Made by a program: the position numbers and the translations under genes. The notes beneath the pieces are model-generated. The model did not search any database. It was not told the DNA's origin and was given only the letters and a program-made list of their open reading frames with translations. A stretch of DNA of 45,712 nt, taken from IMG/VR virus record IMGVR_UViG_3300032322_002184, positions 1-45,712 of that record. The stretch is one strand, 5' to 3'. Shown here piece after piece: positions 19,609 to 30,985 of the stretch. Positions within the stretch are counted from its first letter, which is position 1. Each line of letters opens with the position of its first letter. The stretch is from a virus.

Positions 19609-22600
19609 ATGATCGAAACCTCCCTATCCAAAGTCAAAATCAATGAAATTATTCAGAGCCAAATCCCTGAATACATTGATGTCGAAAATCCTTATTTTGG
19701 AGAATTTTTAAGGCAATATTATTACTCGCAGGAGTATCAGGGAGGTCCTGTTGATATTGCAGACAATCTAGTCGAATATAAAGGATTAGATTATCTAAAC
19801 ACAAGAAATTTAATTGGATTTACATCCCTAACATCATACATCAGTGGCGTTGATGAAACCATTTATGTAAAATCAACAGATGGTTGGCCAGCACAATGGG
19901 GTCTACTAAAAATTGATGATGAAATCATCACTTATACTGGTATTGGGTCTACATCATTTACTGGGTGTGTTCGTGGATTTAGTGGTATTGAAAAAAATAC
20001 CAAAACCAATCAACCAGAGTATCTAACATTCACTTCTAGTGGTATTTCAACCCATGCATCAAATGCACGAGTTGAAAATCTCAGTAATGTCTTTCTTAAT
20101 GAATTTTTAAAAAAATTAAAGACATTAGTTCTTCCAGGATTTGAAAATAGAAATTTATATGGCGATTTAAACGAAAGCAATTTCATTAGACAAGCAAAAG
20201 ATTTCTATAAATCTAAAGGAACAGAAGAAGCATTTAAAATTCTCTTCAAAGCATTGTATGCTGAACAGGTTGAAATGGTTCAACCTCAAAAATTTGTAAT
20301 TAAACCGTCAGATGCTGATTATATTAAAAATGATGTATTAGTTTGTGAAGTTGTCAGTGGTAACCCAATTAAAATTGAAGGACAAACACTATTTCAAAAT
20401 ACAACACCACTTCAAACTAGTGGATCAATTTATAATGTTGAAAAGGCAATCATAGATGGTAAAACATACTATAAAATTGCCATTTCTAAAGGAACTACAC
20501 TCGGGAAGTTTCTCCAGGTAGGAAAAACATTTGTTACTAAAGCATCTGGTACTGGATCTACAATCATCAATGTTGATAGTACAGTCGGATTTGGTACAAC
20601 AGGAGATCTTACATATAAAGACTTACAGTTAAGTTACACAGATAAAAACTATACCCAATTCTTAGGTGTTTCTGGTATTACAACATCAGTAGGCATTGGG
20701 TCTACTGTTTTTGCGTATGGTCTTCAAGCATATTCTTACGAAGATGGAAATCTAGATAATCCAGTTTATCTAAACATTGTAGGAACAATTAATAATTTTA
20801 ATGGTAGTGCATTAAATCAACAAGAAGGAAGCAGCATTAATGTATCTACTCTAGGTATAGAGCAAAAAGATACAAGATTTACTTCATGGATATACAACAC
20901 ATCAACAAAGTATATTATTGATAAAATCAATTCTTTGGGTTCTAATGTATATGAGTTTACTTTCTTCTCAACTCATGTTCTTTATGTTGGAGATACTCTT
21001 GATATTGTAGATGAAGACAATAATATTACTGTAGGCACAATATTACAAATTATTAATAATAAAACTATCCAAGTTAATTGTGCATCTTTAGATTTATCCA
21101 AAAAATATTTTATAAGAAGGCAATTAAAGACAAACAAAGATTATACAGCAGATATTCAAAATACATATTCATCTGGTGACACTGTTTATGTTGCTTCTAA
21201 TAGCATCCCACATTGGAATATAAATCCTCAAAAGAGAATTAGAAATTTCACCACATCTGGAGTTACAACATTTACAGAAATTTCAGTTACTGATCATCAT
21301 TTTAATGATGGTGAACTTGTAGTATATAAACCATCGGGTACAAATGGTGCAGTATCTGGATTAAGCACTAATCAGTCATATTATATTCGTAAGATTGATG
21401 ACAATACAATTTCTCTTGCATATTCATTAGAGAATGCTCGTAGGGGTCAATATATTTCTATATTTGGATCTACAGATTTATCTGGAATTACTACACATTC
21501 ATTAACACCATACAATGTAGGGTTTTCTACAATTGGAGCACAAAAGTTATTAAGAAAGTTTCCTGTTCCTGAGTATAGTGAGACTAAATCTGAAACTATT
21601 CAAGGAGGAATTGGATTATTTGTTAACGGTGTTGAAATTTATTCTTATAAGTCAACAGACAAAGTTTATTATGGTCCAATTCAATCAGTTAGTGTCCTCA
21701 ATGAAGGTGGTAATTTTGACGTAATTAATCCACCAAGACTTTCAGTTTATCAAGATGGACACTCTGGTGCTGGTTCTTCAGTAATTGCACACGTATCTGG
21801 ATCAATTCAAGAAATTCTTGTCGATACTGAAGGTTTAGATTATACTACCACGCCAACTGTCTATATCTCTGGAGGGAATGGTTCTGCTAGTGCAGAAGCA
21901 AAGATGAAATTAGTCTCCCATCAGGTAGACTTTGATAGCACTAGCACTGGTGGAATTGTAGATACTGTTACTGACAAAATTACCTTCCCAGAAGCACATG
22001 GATTTAAGCATGGTGAGGAAATCATTTACAATACTCGTGGAACAACTCCAATCGGTCTTGGAACCACTCCAGGGACGCTTATTAATGGGTCTTCGTATTA
22101 TGTTATAAAGAACAATGACTATACCATTTCATTGGCGGAAACAAGGCAAAAAGCCCTTGCTGGAATTGCAACATTAGATATCACTTCTAATGGTCAAGGT
22201 TTCCATGCATTTTCGACAAAGGAAAGAAGACTAAAAGTAGATAAAGTTTATATTATTGAAAACGGCACATTTTATAACAGAGAAAATACAACAACTCCTG
22301 TTGGTATTAATACCTTTACGGATGTAATTACAATCAATAATCATGGATATAGTTCTGGAGAAGAGTTAAAGTATTCTACAACAGGTCTATCAATTGGTGG
22401 ATTGAGTACAACAACCAAATACTATGCAATAAAAATCAATGAAGATCAGTTTAGAGTTTCTATCTCTACCAGTCTAACAAATTATGTTGGACTAAGTAGT
22501 GTTGGATCTGGATATCATGTATTCAATTATCCGCCAATTTTAGTCACTCTAAATGGTCCACAAGGTATAACTACAGCAAATGCTACTGTAACACCAATCG

Positions 22601-25600
22601 TTAGAGGATCTATATCTGCGGTCCATGTAAAGAATGGTGGTAGTGATTTTGGATCGACAATCATCAATGATAACTATAAACCAGAAATCAGAATTATTGA
22701 AGGTTCTAATGCTTCACTAAAACCATTAATTATAAATGGTAGACTTGATAGTATTATTGTAAAAAGTGGTGGATCAAACTATTTTAGTGTTCCTGATATT
22801 ATTATTGTAGGTGATGGTGTTGGTGCAAAGGCAAAGGCAAATGTTTCAAATGGTCAAATTGTAAGCGTTGATATTATTGACCAAGGAGCAGGATATACTA
22901 CTAATGGAACAACAGTTACTGCATCTACTCCAGGACAAGGTGCAATATTCTCATCAAATTTAAACGAGTGGACAGTTAATCAAGTTGAAAGATATGCAAA
23001 GATTGGTGATGTTAAATCTGATGACGGTTTTTATGAGACAGTAAGAAATACTAAACTCGGCAATCCTTACGTCAACTATTATGTTCCAAGAAATTTAAGA
23101 TCTTTCTTAAATGACAGTGGAATTCAGCATTCTCCAATTTTAGGATATGCATATGATGGAAGTCCTATCTATGGTCCATATGCTTTTACAAATTATGATG
23201 GAACTGGATCATTAAAGTACTTACAGTCAAGTTATGCAAAAATTTCTGGATCAAGGGTTGATGGTCCAAACATTTCACAATATCCAGCTGGATTTTTCGT
23301 CGAGGACTTTAATTATGTCCAGGGTAGTGGTGATTTAGATGAGTACAATGGTCGCTTTGCAATAACACCAGAGTATCCAAATGGTGTATATGCATACTAT
23401 ACAACAGTTTCATCATCTGTCGTTAATGATAATGGAAGTCCTTTTAATGGAGTAAGACAACCAGTATTCCCATATGTGATTGGCAATTACTATAACTTTA
23501 CTCCAAGTGTTTTCAATTATGCATACAATTCAACTCAAGATATTGATCCACTTTCATTGAATTTGGTCAGAAATACTGATGTATATAAAATTAATAATGG
23601 ATATGAATTTATTTCAAATTCCAATAAAAATACCACTACACAATCTAAAATCTTAAATGTAAAGAGTGGTAGTGTTGAAAAAATTAATATTGTAGAAAGT
23701 GGTGTTGATTATAACATTGGAGATAGAGTTGTATTCAATAACAAAAATACCTCTGGGTTTGGTGCTATTGCCAAAGTATCAAAAATTGTTGGCGTAGCTG
23801 TAACAAATATTACTTCTTCTATAACAACTTTAAGTAATATTACTTTAGTATGCAATAATAACTCAGTAACTGCGATATCAACAGTTCCACATAATTTGGT
23901 TGATGGATCTTATGTAAGTGTTGTTGGTATATCATCTACATCATTCAACGATTTAACTGGAACATTTAGAATTAATGTAAATCGTCTTACATCAGGTCTA
24001 GCAACATCTATGCTAGCGACTGGTCTTACAACTAGTATTCAAATTACAGATCTTGCATCCAAGTTTTCTGTAAATGATATTTTGAAGATTGATAGTGAGC
24101 AATTCCTAATTATGGGAATTGATAATGCAAATAATAAATTAAACTTATTGAGAAATTATAATGGAACAACAGGTGCTGCACATACAAATCGTGCTGAGAT
24201 TGTTCGTCTTGAAAAAGAATTTACTTATGAACTTGATAAGATAGTTTCATTATCGACGCCAAAAAATGAAGTTGTATTTTTTGATGCTTCATCTTCTGTT
24301 GGTGTTGGATTATCTTATGGCGTTGGTATTGGTACAACCATTTCTTACATTGGTGCGGGAAATAGTCAAAAATCAATTTTTATTCCAACTAGAAGTATTT
24401 TCTTACCCGATAATCCATTAATCCATGGTGAGGAGATATTTTATAGTCCTGGAGCTGGTACTTCATTAACATATTCATTGGATGGAAGCACGACTTCTCC
24501 AATGCCATCTAAAATGTATGTGCAAAAACTTACAAAAGATTTAATTGCACTTACAAATGCAAAAACTGGTATTAATTCTGATTTGTCAAGGATTTTCTTT
24601 AATGGAAATATTGGTATCGGAAATAGTCATTCATTTACAACAAGAAGAAATACTGTTTCATCTAGTGTAAAGACAGTAGATGTTATTGTATCTACAGGTT
24701 CTTCTCATAAATTAAGACCAGATGATGTAATTGATTTAACAGTTGTTTCTACTGCCACAAGTTCAGTATCTGCTTTATATGATCTTGTTACTAGATTTGT
24801 AAGTATTGGATCATCGACCAACCCAAGACTTGATGTAACTGCTGGAGATTACTTAGAATTTGATGTATCTCATGCAAGTCTATTAAACTCTAAATTAGAA
24901 TTTTTCTTAGATAAAGATTACAATAAGAAATTTGTTGGATCGGGTGTTTCATCATTAGAAATTACAAATCAATTTGCACCAGGAATTACGTCCGCAAAAA
25001 CAACTATTCACTTTACGGAACAAGTTCCACCAATTCTATATTATAAATTCACATCACAAACACCAACAAAAATAATTGAAATTGATAAAGATGTTAATGA
25101 ATATTCAAAAATAGTTGTTAATGCAAGTAAGTTTACTGGCACTCATTCATTAACAACCACTACAAATCAGTCATTTACATTTAATGTATTTGAAATACCA
25201 GAAAGAGTGGGTTATACTAGTGCTTCTCATATTAATTACACTACCAATTCAACAAATACAAAAGGATCAATTGCAAAAATTGATATTTTAGATGGTGGAA
25301 AAAATTATAAATCAGTACCAACGTTATCAGTAGCATCTACAACAGGTTCTGCTGCTGTACTAAGATCATATGGATCAAATATTGGTGCTATTGATAGTGT
25401 ACAAATTCTTGATTTTGGATATGATTATCCATCAGATAAAACACTACAACCACAAGCATCAGTTCCACAAATAATACTATTAAAAGATAATTACAGTGTT
25501 GATACTGTTGCAATCACTTCAACTGGTTCAAAATACTTAACTGCTCCAGATGTGATTGTTTATAATAGAGAAACAGACACTATTAATACTCAAGTAAGTA

Positions 25601-27807
25601 TTGTTGCTTCTTTATTTGGAAGTAGTGTTGGTTCTGCAAGTATTATTAATTCGGGTGGAAATCTTAAGAGCACTGACAATTATGCCATTGCAGTTAATAA
25701 TACAAATGGTGTTGGAATTATTAGTGCTACTTATTCATCTCCAAACGTTACATTAAGACTTCAAACACCTACATCAGGATTTACTACAAGCAATCCTTTG
25801 CCATTTGCAGTTGGAGATCAAATATTTGTAGAAAATGTTGGAGTATCTACTGGTAAGGGATATAATTCTTCAGAATATGGATATCGATATTGGACTATTA
25901 CTGGCGTTAATACTGCATTTGGTCTAATTAATCAGGCAACAATTTCATACTCAGTAGATGAAAATCCAGGCATTCATGATGGACAGCAATATGGAACAGT
26001 ATCTAATGTAAAAAATCTAGCTACATTCAATATTACTCTCAAAGAGGGTGAATTTTTTAACGGTGAAGAAGTCTATACAAACAGTTCATCTGTAAATGTC
26101 ATTGCTGGAAATACTCCAGTAACTAATGTTTTAAGAGTTGATAGTCTTGTTGGTCTAAACACTGGAGATTTATTAAAAGGAAGAACTTCTGGTTCTTCTG
26201 GCATCATTGAAAGTATGCAAAATTACTCTGGATACTTTGATGTCAATTCAACAATATCGAAAGATTTTGGATGGGAAAGAGACACTGGCAAACTCAATGA
26301 CTTTTTCCAAAGAATACAAGACAGTGATTATTATCAACAGTTTGCATATTCATTAAAGAGTAAAATTGGAATTAGTAGTTGGAGTGAACCTGTTGATAGT
26401 TTAGCACATATTGCTGGTTTCAAAAAACATTCAGATTTATTAATACCATCTGATAGTCTTGCTGGACTTGGTAGTACTAGTATTTTAACTGGAATTGGAA
26501 CTCAATCAAGTACAGTCGTATTAGTAAATCCAAATCCTGTAAAAGTGTATTGTAAACATGACTGGGATCTTGTTTATGAAAAAACAAACGATGATGCGAC
26601 GATCAGTGATGAAATTGTTTTTAAATCAAATAGATTTGGTGATGCTTTAATTTGTAAATCAAATAGAGTTCTTGAAATTGATGATATTAGTCCACAGTTC
26701 TATTCAGATCCTAATATTAGTAGATCTTTAGAACTTGATAGTTTTGATATTACTTCTTCATCAGCTATCAAGTATTATGCTCAAGTGGTTCTTGATACTT
26801 CTTTAGGTATTACATTTAATGAAACTCAATATACAGAATTTGTGGTGTCCCATGATGGAACGATTTCATTCAACAATCAATATTCTGATATATCTGATGC
26901 ATTTGATTTAGGCGATTTTAGCACTTCAATTTCTGGAACAACTGTCTCAATATTATTCTCACCATATAATACAACTTATACCTACGATCTTACTTTCTAT
27001 AAAGAAAAAATTGAACCTGGCGTTGGAATTGGAACTACTTCATTTGGGCATGTCCAAAAAGTTGGTGTAGCATCTTTCATTGCTGCTTCTGGATCCCCAT
27101 CATCACAAATAATTCAATCTATTGATGCAAATCAATTTAAGAGTGGTAGTGTAATTGTTTCTGTCATTGGTCCTAATCAAAAGAATATTACTGAAGTTTC
27201 ATTCTTAGGAATAGGATCTACAGCACAGTACATTGAATTTGGAAAAATGGAAAGTGGTGTTGGTCTTGGAACATTTAGTGTAGATATGACTGCTACCAAT
27301 AATTTACAATTAAAATGGTTGCCAGCAGCTGGAGTTGGAGTTACTGTTGCAATGCTTTCTACTTTAGTTGGAGTTGCTACAACAGTTTCAACAGGAATTC
27401 CTGGTACAAGTTATGAAGTTGGAGATGCATCTTTAAATTGCACTAGAACTGCAATCATTTCTTCTCCTACACCATCAGCAGAAACAATTTCTACAATTTC
27501 TTCTAATAATTATGTTTCAGTAAAATATTTGATAGAAATTCATAACACAACAGATGGAGAATACTCTTTCTTCCATGTAGCAGCAAATATTTACGGCGAT
27601 GTGGTTAACTACATAAAATATAACAATATTTCAACATCTTCAGATTATAGAAGAGATATTCAAAATACTGACATGATTGTCTCTGGAGCAAATGGTTTAT
27701 TGAGATTTACTCCAAAAGCAAACAAAGCATATATTGTGAGAACTTCAGAAATAAGAATTGATAAACCTGATGATACGGCAAGTGATGTCATCATAACCCT
27801 TCCATAA
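19609..27807 (+). CDS. Giant baseplate-associated structural protein with YHYH domain (2732 aa)
   Basis: Sits where T4 has gene 7; cyanophages have a giant structural protein here, so it is likely part of the wedge or baseplate periphery. Residues 1-250 form a conserved N-terminus (IPEYIDVENPYFGEFLRQYY, SKGTEEAFKILFKALYAEQ). Repeated beta modules follow. One type has HGxxxGEE(I/L)xY and ends in a YYxI...ISLA strand (from nt 21291, 21991 and 22336). The other is a glycine turn, GGxxY..xPxVxIxGG (nt 21700-22930, 25290-25560). A YHYH domain is inserted near residues 1174-1300 (GYAYDGSPIYGPYAF ... DLDEYNGRFAITPEYPNGVY). The end is ASDVIITLP. No transmembrane or signal sequence. Confidence 0.78.
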   Translation: MIETSLSKVKINEIIQSQIPEYIDVENPYFGEFLRQYYYSQEYQGGPVDIADNLVEYKGLDYLNTRNLIGFTSLTSYISGVDETIYVKSTDGWPAQWGLLKIDDEIITYTGIGSTSFTGCVRGFSGIEKNTKTNQPEYLTFTSSGISTHASNARVENLSNVFLNEFLKKLKTLVLPGFENRNLYGDLNESNFIRQAKDFYKSKGTEEAFKILFKALYAEQVEMVQPQKFVIKPSDADYIKNDVLVCEVVSGNPIKIEGQTLFQNTTPLQTSGSIYNVEKAIIDGKTYYKIAISKGTTLGKFLQVGKTFVTKASGTGSTIINVDSTVGFGTTGDLTYKDLQLSYTDKNYTQFLGVSGITTSVGIGSTVFAYGLQAYSYEDGNLDNPVYLNIVGTINNFNGSALNQQEGSSINVSTLGIEQKDTRFTSWIYNTSTKYIIDKINSLGSNVYEFTFFSTHVLYVGDTLDIVDEDNNITVGTILQIINNKTIQVNCASLDLSKKYFIRRQLKTNKDYTADIQNTYSSGDTVYVASNSIPHWNINPQKRIRNFTTSGVTTFTEISVTDHHFNDGELVVYKPSGTNGAVSGLSTNQSYYIRKIDDNTISLAYSLENARRGQYISIFGSTDLSGITTHSLTPYNVGFSTIGAQKLLRKFPVPEYSETKSETIQGGIGLFVNGVEIYSYKSTDKVYYGPIQSVSVLNEGGNFDVINPPRLSVYQDGHSGAGSSVIAHVSGSIQEILVDTEGLDYTTTPTVYISGGNGSASAEAKMKLVSHQVDFDSTSTGGIVDTVTDKITFPEAHGFKHGEEIIYNTRGTTPIGLGTTPGTLINGSSYYVIKNNDYTISLAETRQKALAGIATLDITSNGQGFHAFSTKERRLKVDKVYIIENGTFYNRENTTTPVGINTFTDVITINNHGYSSGEELKYSTTGLSIGGLSTTTKYYAIKINEDQFRVSISTSLTNYVGLSSVGSGYHVFNYPPILVTLNGPQGITTANATVTPIVRGSISAVHVKNGGSDFGSTIINDNYKPEIRIIEGSNASLKPLIINGRLDSIIVKSGGSNYFSVPDIIIVGDGVGAKAKANVSNGQIVSVDIIDQGAGYTTNGTTVTASTPGQGAIFSSNLNEWTVNQVERYAKIGDVKSDDGFYETVRNTKLGNPYVNYYVPRNLRSFLNDSGIQHSPILGYAYDGSPIYGPYAFTNYDGTGSLKYLQSSYAKISGSRVDGPNISQYPAGFFVEDFNYVQGSGDLDEYNGRFAITPEYPNGVYAYYTTVSSSVVNDNGSPFNGVRQPVFPYVIGNYYNFTPSVFNYAYNSTQDIDPLSLNLVRNTDVYKINNGYEFISNSNKNTTTQSKILNVKSGSVEKINIVESGVDYNIGDRVVFNNKNTSGFGAIAKVSKIVGVAVTNITSSITTLSNITLVCNNNSVTAISTVPHNLVDGSYVSVVGISSTSFNDLTGTFRINVNRLTSGLATSMLATGLTTSIQITDLASKFSVNDILKIDSEQFLIMGIDNANNKLNLLRNYNGTTGAAHTNRAEIVRLEKEFTYELDKIVSLSTPKNEVVFFDASSSVGVGLSYGVGIGTTISYIGAGNSQKSIFIPTRSIFLPDNPLIHGEEIFYSPGAGTSLTYSLDGSTTSPMPSKMYVQKLTKDLIALTNAKTGINSDLSRIFFNGNIGIGNSHSFTTRRNTVSSSVKTVDVIVSTGSSHKLRPDDVIDLTVVSTATSSVSALYDLVTRFVSIGSSTNPRLDVTAGDYLEFDVSHASLLNSKLEFFLDKDYNKKFVGSGVSSLEITNQFAPGITSAKTTIHFTEQVPPILYYKFTSQTPTKIIEIDKDVNEYSKIVVNASKFTGTHSLTTTTNQSFTFNVFEIPERVGYTSASHINYTTNSTNTKGSIAKIDILDGGKNYKSVPTLSVASTTGSAAVLRSYGSNIGAIDSVQILDFGYDYPSDKTLQPQASVPQIILLKDNYSVDTVAITSTGSKYLTAPDVIVYNRETDTINTQVSIVASLFGSSVGSASIINSGGNLKSTDNYAIAVNNTNGVGIISATYSSPNVTLRLQTPTSGFTTSNPLPFAVGDQIFVENVGVSTGKGYNSSEYGYRYWTITGVNTAFGLINQATISYSVDENPGIHDGQQYGTVSNVKNLATFNITLKEGEFFNGEEVYTNSSSVNVIAGNTPVTNVLRVDSLVGLNTGDLLKGRTSGSSGIIESMQNYSGYFDVNSTISKDFGWERDTGKLNDFFQRIQDSDYYQQFAYSLKSKIGISSWSEPVDSLAHIAGFKKHSDLLIPSDSLAGLGSTSILTGIGTQSSTVVLVNPNPVKVYCKHDWDLVYEKTNDDATISDEIVFKSNRFGDALICKSNRVLEIDDISPQFYSDPNISRSLELDSFDITSSSAIKYYAQVVLDTSLGITFNETQYTEFVVSHDGTISFNNQYSDISDAFDLGDFSTSISGTTVSILFSPYNTTYTYDLTFYKEKIEPGVGIGTTSFGHVQKVGVASFIAASGSPSSQIIQSIDANQFKSGSVIVSVIGPNQKNITEVSFLGIGSTAQYIEFGKMESGVGLGTFSVDMTATNNLQLKWLPAAGVGVTVAMLSTLVGVATTVSTGIPGTSYEVGDASLNCTRTAIISSPTPSAETISTISSNNYVSVKYLIEIHNTTDGEYSFFHVAANIYGDVVNYIKYNNISTSSDYRRDIQNTDMIVSGANGLLRFTPKANKAYIVRTSEIRIDKPDDTASDVIITLP

Positions 27808-27810
27808 ATA
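27803..27810 (+). promoter_or_regulatory. Late promoter box (NATAAATA)
   Basis: CATAAATA overlaps the stop of the giant gene and lies 14 bases ahead of the next start. It fits the relaxed cyanophage late box, though the core also coincides with a TAA stop followed by ATA. Confidence 0.4.
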
Positions 27811-27823
27811 TTCCAAAAACAAT

Positions 27824-30800
27824 ATGGGATTTCAGTTAGGATCCGTAAATAAACAATATAATTCTGCAACGGAAACCTTCAGGTATTCGTTTAATTTGAC
27901 GCACGAAGGAGATCCTATCTTCCATAAAGTTTTTGATGGTTCGAATACATCATCAGTTTTACTTGGGGCTGATACATTTGTTATTGATAATCATTTTTTT
28001 GTAACTGGCGAACCTTTATATTATAATGCTGGACCAGGAAATACTGCTATTAGTATAAATCCATCGAGTACTGGTGTCGGTGGAGCTACAACTTTACCGC
28101 AACGAGTATTTGCAATTAAAATAGCAGAAAATAAATTTAAGGTTGCTGCTGCAGCAACTCTTGCTTTTGCTGGAGATGCAATTGATTTAACTTCTGTTGG
28201 AATAGGAACAACACATTCATTCACAGCAGAAAAACAAAATAGCAAGTGTATTATTGCTTTAGATAATATTATTCAGTCTCCAATTTATAAAAGAATTGGT
28301 GCAACTACTACACTTTCATCCATTAATAATAGAATATTAGAAGTCAGTGATATTAGTATATTTAAAAATTATGATCTAATTCAAATAAATGACGAAATTA
28401 TGAGGATCCAAGTAATTGGATTTAATGGAGTTTCAAATCAAATGTTAGTTGATAGACGTTGGATGGGAACTTCATTTGGAGGTCATTCAGCTGGAGACAC
28501 TGTTCAACTTGTTTTTGGTGACTATAATATCATTAATGATGTAATTACTTTTGCAGATGTTCCATTTGGCGGATTACGTTATACTGTGGGATTTTCTTCT
28601 GAAAATGTAAATTTAACATCAAGCAGTTTTACTGCTTTATCAGATATTTTTACAACAGGATCTCAGGTTTTAATAAGAAGTCTTACTCCACCTTCTCCAC
28701 TACAATCTAATCAGAACTATTATTTAATAAAAAATTCTGAAAATAATTATTCATTTTCATCGTCTCTAGACAATGCCAATGTTGGCATAGCGATTACTTT
28801 AACATCTGCTGGTATTGGAACTCATAATTTGGTTTATGTAGACGTTACTAATGGAAGTTCATTCCAAGGTAGATCTTTTATCAGATCAAATTATGATGGT
28901 AACCTTATTATTGATGATATTTCCCAAAACTTTACTGGTATAGCAAAAACATTCACTATTAAGAGTTCTGGTGTAAATACAACAGGCATTACCAGTGATT
29001 TTGGAGTAATATTAGTTAATAATATTTTCCAGAAACCAGATGTTGATTATAATTTTATTGGAGGATCATCCACTGGTATAACATCTATAAGATTTACTGG
29101 CAATAGCGATGCAACTGTAGAAGCATATAGTACTTCAGATGTAAACGCTAATAAACTTCCAAGAAAAGGTCTTATTGTTTCTTTAGCAAATTCTGAAGGT
29201 TATGGATATCAACCACAATATGTCGGAACAGGAACCGCAGTGGTATCTGGATTTGGAACGATCACAGTCGCATTGGGATACTCTGGCAGCGGATACAGAA
29301 ACGGTCCAACTACTTATAGAGTTTATGTCAATGGCGGAAATCCTACGACTGGAGCTGCTGGCACGTTCACTGTCTTAAATGGAAATATTAATAGAATTTT
29401 TATGAATACTCCAGGTGTAGGATATACCTGGACAAATGTTCCTGTAGTTTCTTTTGATGCTCCAATTCCATATGATGATATTAGATTAATTAGTTCTTCA
29501 ACTGGAATTGGCGCTTCAGCGTCTATTGTTGTTGGTTCTGGTTTAAGTATAACATCTTTCCAACTTAATAATATTGGTTATGGGTTTACTGTCGGTGAAC
29601 AATTAAGAATTGCTGGAATTCCTACAGTTACGAGTATTGGATCAACGTTTGCCAATGCAATATTTACAGTAAAAGAAACCAGAGATGATGAATTTGCTGG
29701 ATGGGTACTTGGAAAACTTCAAGTCCTTGATGATTTTTCATCTGAATTTAATGGAACTAAAACCACATTTACAATTACTGAAAATGGTGTTCCATTAAGT
29801 ATTGAAAAAACATCAGGATCTCCAATCAATTTAGAGGATGTTTTATTAATATTCATTAATGATGTTCTTCAGAAACCAGGAGATGCTTATACCTTTGAGG
29901 GTGGAACTCAAATAGTATTTGCCGAACCTCCAGTAGCAGGATCTTCGTTACAGATATTATTTTATAGAGGAACAGACGCTGATATTGATACTGCTACTGC
30001 ACTTGATACTATTAAGATTGGTGATGGAGTAACAATTCTTAAAAATCCAAATCAAATTATTCCAATTGAACAAAGTGAAAGAATTGTTAGAGCAATTGTT
30101 TCCAGAGATACTATTCAAACAAATAATTATAAGGGTCAAGGAATTAGTCAATCAACGTCACCACTTAGACCAGTTGTTTGGTGTCAACAGCAAGAAGATT
30201 TATTTGTGAATGGTATTAAAGTAAGCAAATCTAGAGTTGAGTATGCTGCAAAAATTAAACCAACAGCAAAAATTATTAAAAGTATTACTACAACTGATAA
30301 TATTTTTTACGCTGACGGTGGAAGTTTAATTTTTAGTAGAACTGAAGATCCAAATACCACATCATTTGATGTTCAAATTATCGATGGCGATAAAGATAAT
30401 ACTGGATTTGGCACAACAACATTTATAAAACCAGTTGAAACAGTTTCATCAGTTTCAGTTGTTGGTGATGAAGGAGTTATTACTGGAATTGGAACTACCA
30501 GTCAAGGACTTCAATTTAACTTCTATATCCCATTAAATTCACCACTAAGAGATGCACCTTTTGGTAATATTACTGTGACTGGAATTTCAACTGGAGATTA
30601 TTTTGTTATTTCTAGATCAAATGTTGGTAATGGCGTAACAGCGTTATCACAAAATAGATTAAGTACAGTTGGTATTGCAACTCAATTCTTAGATGGTGTT
30701 TATCAGGTAAGTCATATCAGTCCAGTTGGAACTGGATTATCAATGAGAGTTCACGTCAATATTGCAACTAATCATGGATTAAGATTTACTGGTCTTGGAT

Positions 30801-30961
30801 CTGGTGGTGGTAATTTCTATGGTGAATATAGTTGGGCTAAATTTACATCAGGAAGATCATCTGGATTAGCGTTTACTTGCAACCCTTTAAATGGATTAAC
30901 TGGTATTTCAACTGCACCACAAATTGTTAGAACTACAAAGTTATCTTTAGATTACTCATAA
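27824..30961 (+). CDS. Large structural protein with the same beta modules (1045 aa)
   Basis: Starts MGFQLGSVNKQYNSATETFR. The early segment NHFFVTGEPLYYNAGPG and VFAIKIAENKFKVAAAA repeats a module type found in the giant protein upstream. A tandem GYGYQPQYVGTG / GYTWTNVPVVSFD glycine-turn pattern follows, then EFNGTKTTFTITENGVPL and FINDVLQKPGDAY, a duplicated strand motif (compare IFQKPDVDYNFIGG earlier). This is consistent with an extended tail-peripheral or fibre-like structural protein. Ends RTTKLSLDYS. Starts 16 bases after the previous gene. Function inferred from position and repeats. Confidence 0.7.
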   Translation: MGFQLGSVNKQYNSATETFRYSFNLTHEGDPIFHKVFDGSNTSSVLLGADTFVIDNHFFVTGEPLYYNAGPGNTAISINPSSTGVGGATTLPQRVFAIKIAENKFKVAAAATLAFAGDAIDLTSVGIGTTHSFTAEKQNSKCIIALDNIIQSPIYKRIGATTTLSSINNRILEVSDISIFKNYDLIQINDEIMRIQVIGFNGVSNQMLVDRRWMGTSFGGHSAGDTVQLVFGDYNIINDVITFADVPFGGLRYTVGFSSENVNLTSSSFTALSDIFTTGSQVLIRSLTPPSPLQSNQNYYLIKNSENNYSFSSSLDNANVGIAITLTSAGIGTHNLVYVDVTNGSSFQGRSFIRSNYDGNLIIDDISQNFTGIAKTFTIKSSGVNTTGITSDFGVILVNNIFQKPDVDYNFIGGSSTGITSIRFTGNSDATVEAYSTSDVNANKLPRKGLIVSLANSEGYGYQPQYVGTGTAVVSGFGTITVALGYSGSGYRNGPTTYRVYVNGGNPTTGAAGTFTVLNGNINRIFMNTPGVGYTWTNVPVVSFDAPIPYDDIRLISSSTGIGASASIVVGSGLSITSFQLNNIGYGFTVGEQLRIAGIPTVTSIGSTFANAIFTVKETRDDEFAGWVLGKLQVLDDFSSEFNGTKTTFTITENGVPLSIEKTSGSPINLEDVLLIFINDVLQKPGDAYTFEGGTQIVFAEPPVAGSSLQILFYRGTDADIDTATALDTIKIGDGVTILKNPNQIIPIEQSERIVRAIVSRDTIQTNNYKGQGISQSTSPLRPVVWCQQQEDLFVNGIKVSKSRVEYAAKIKPTAKIIKSITTTDNIFYADGGSLIFSRTEDPNTTSFDVQIIDGDKDNTGFGTTTFIKPVETVSSVSVVGDEGVITGIGTTSQGLQFNFYIPLNSPLRDAPFGNITVTGISTGDYFVISRSNVGNGVTALSQNRLSTVGIATQFLDGVYQVSHISPVGTGLSMRVHVNIATNHGLRFTGLGSGGGNFYGEYSWAKFTSGRSSGLAFTCNPLNGLTGISTAPQIVRTTKLSLDYS

Positions 30962-30964
30962 ATA
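30957..30964 (+). promoter_or_regulatory. Late promoter box (NATAAATA) before gp8
   Basis: CATAAATA overlaps the stop of the upstream gene and lies 22 bases before the gp8 start. Confidence 0.45.
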
Positions 30965-30985
30965 AAACAAAAAGTCTAGAAAATA

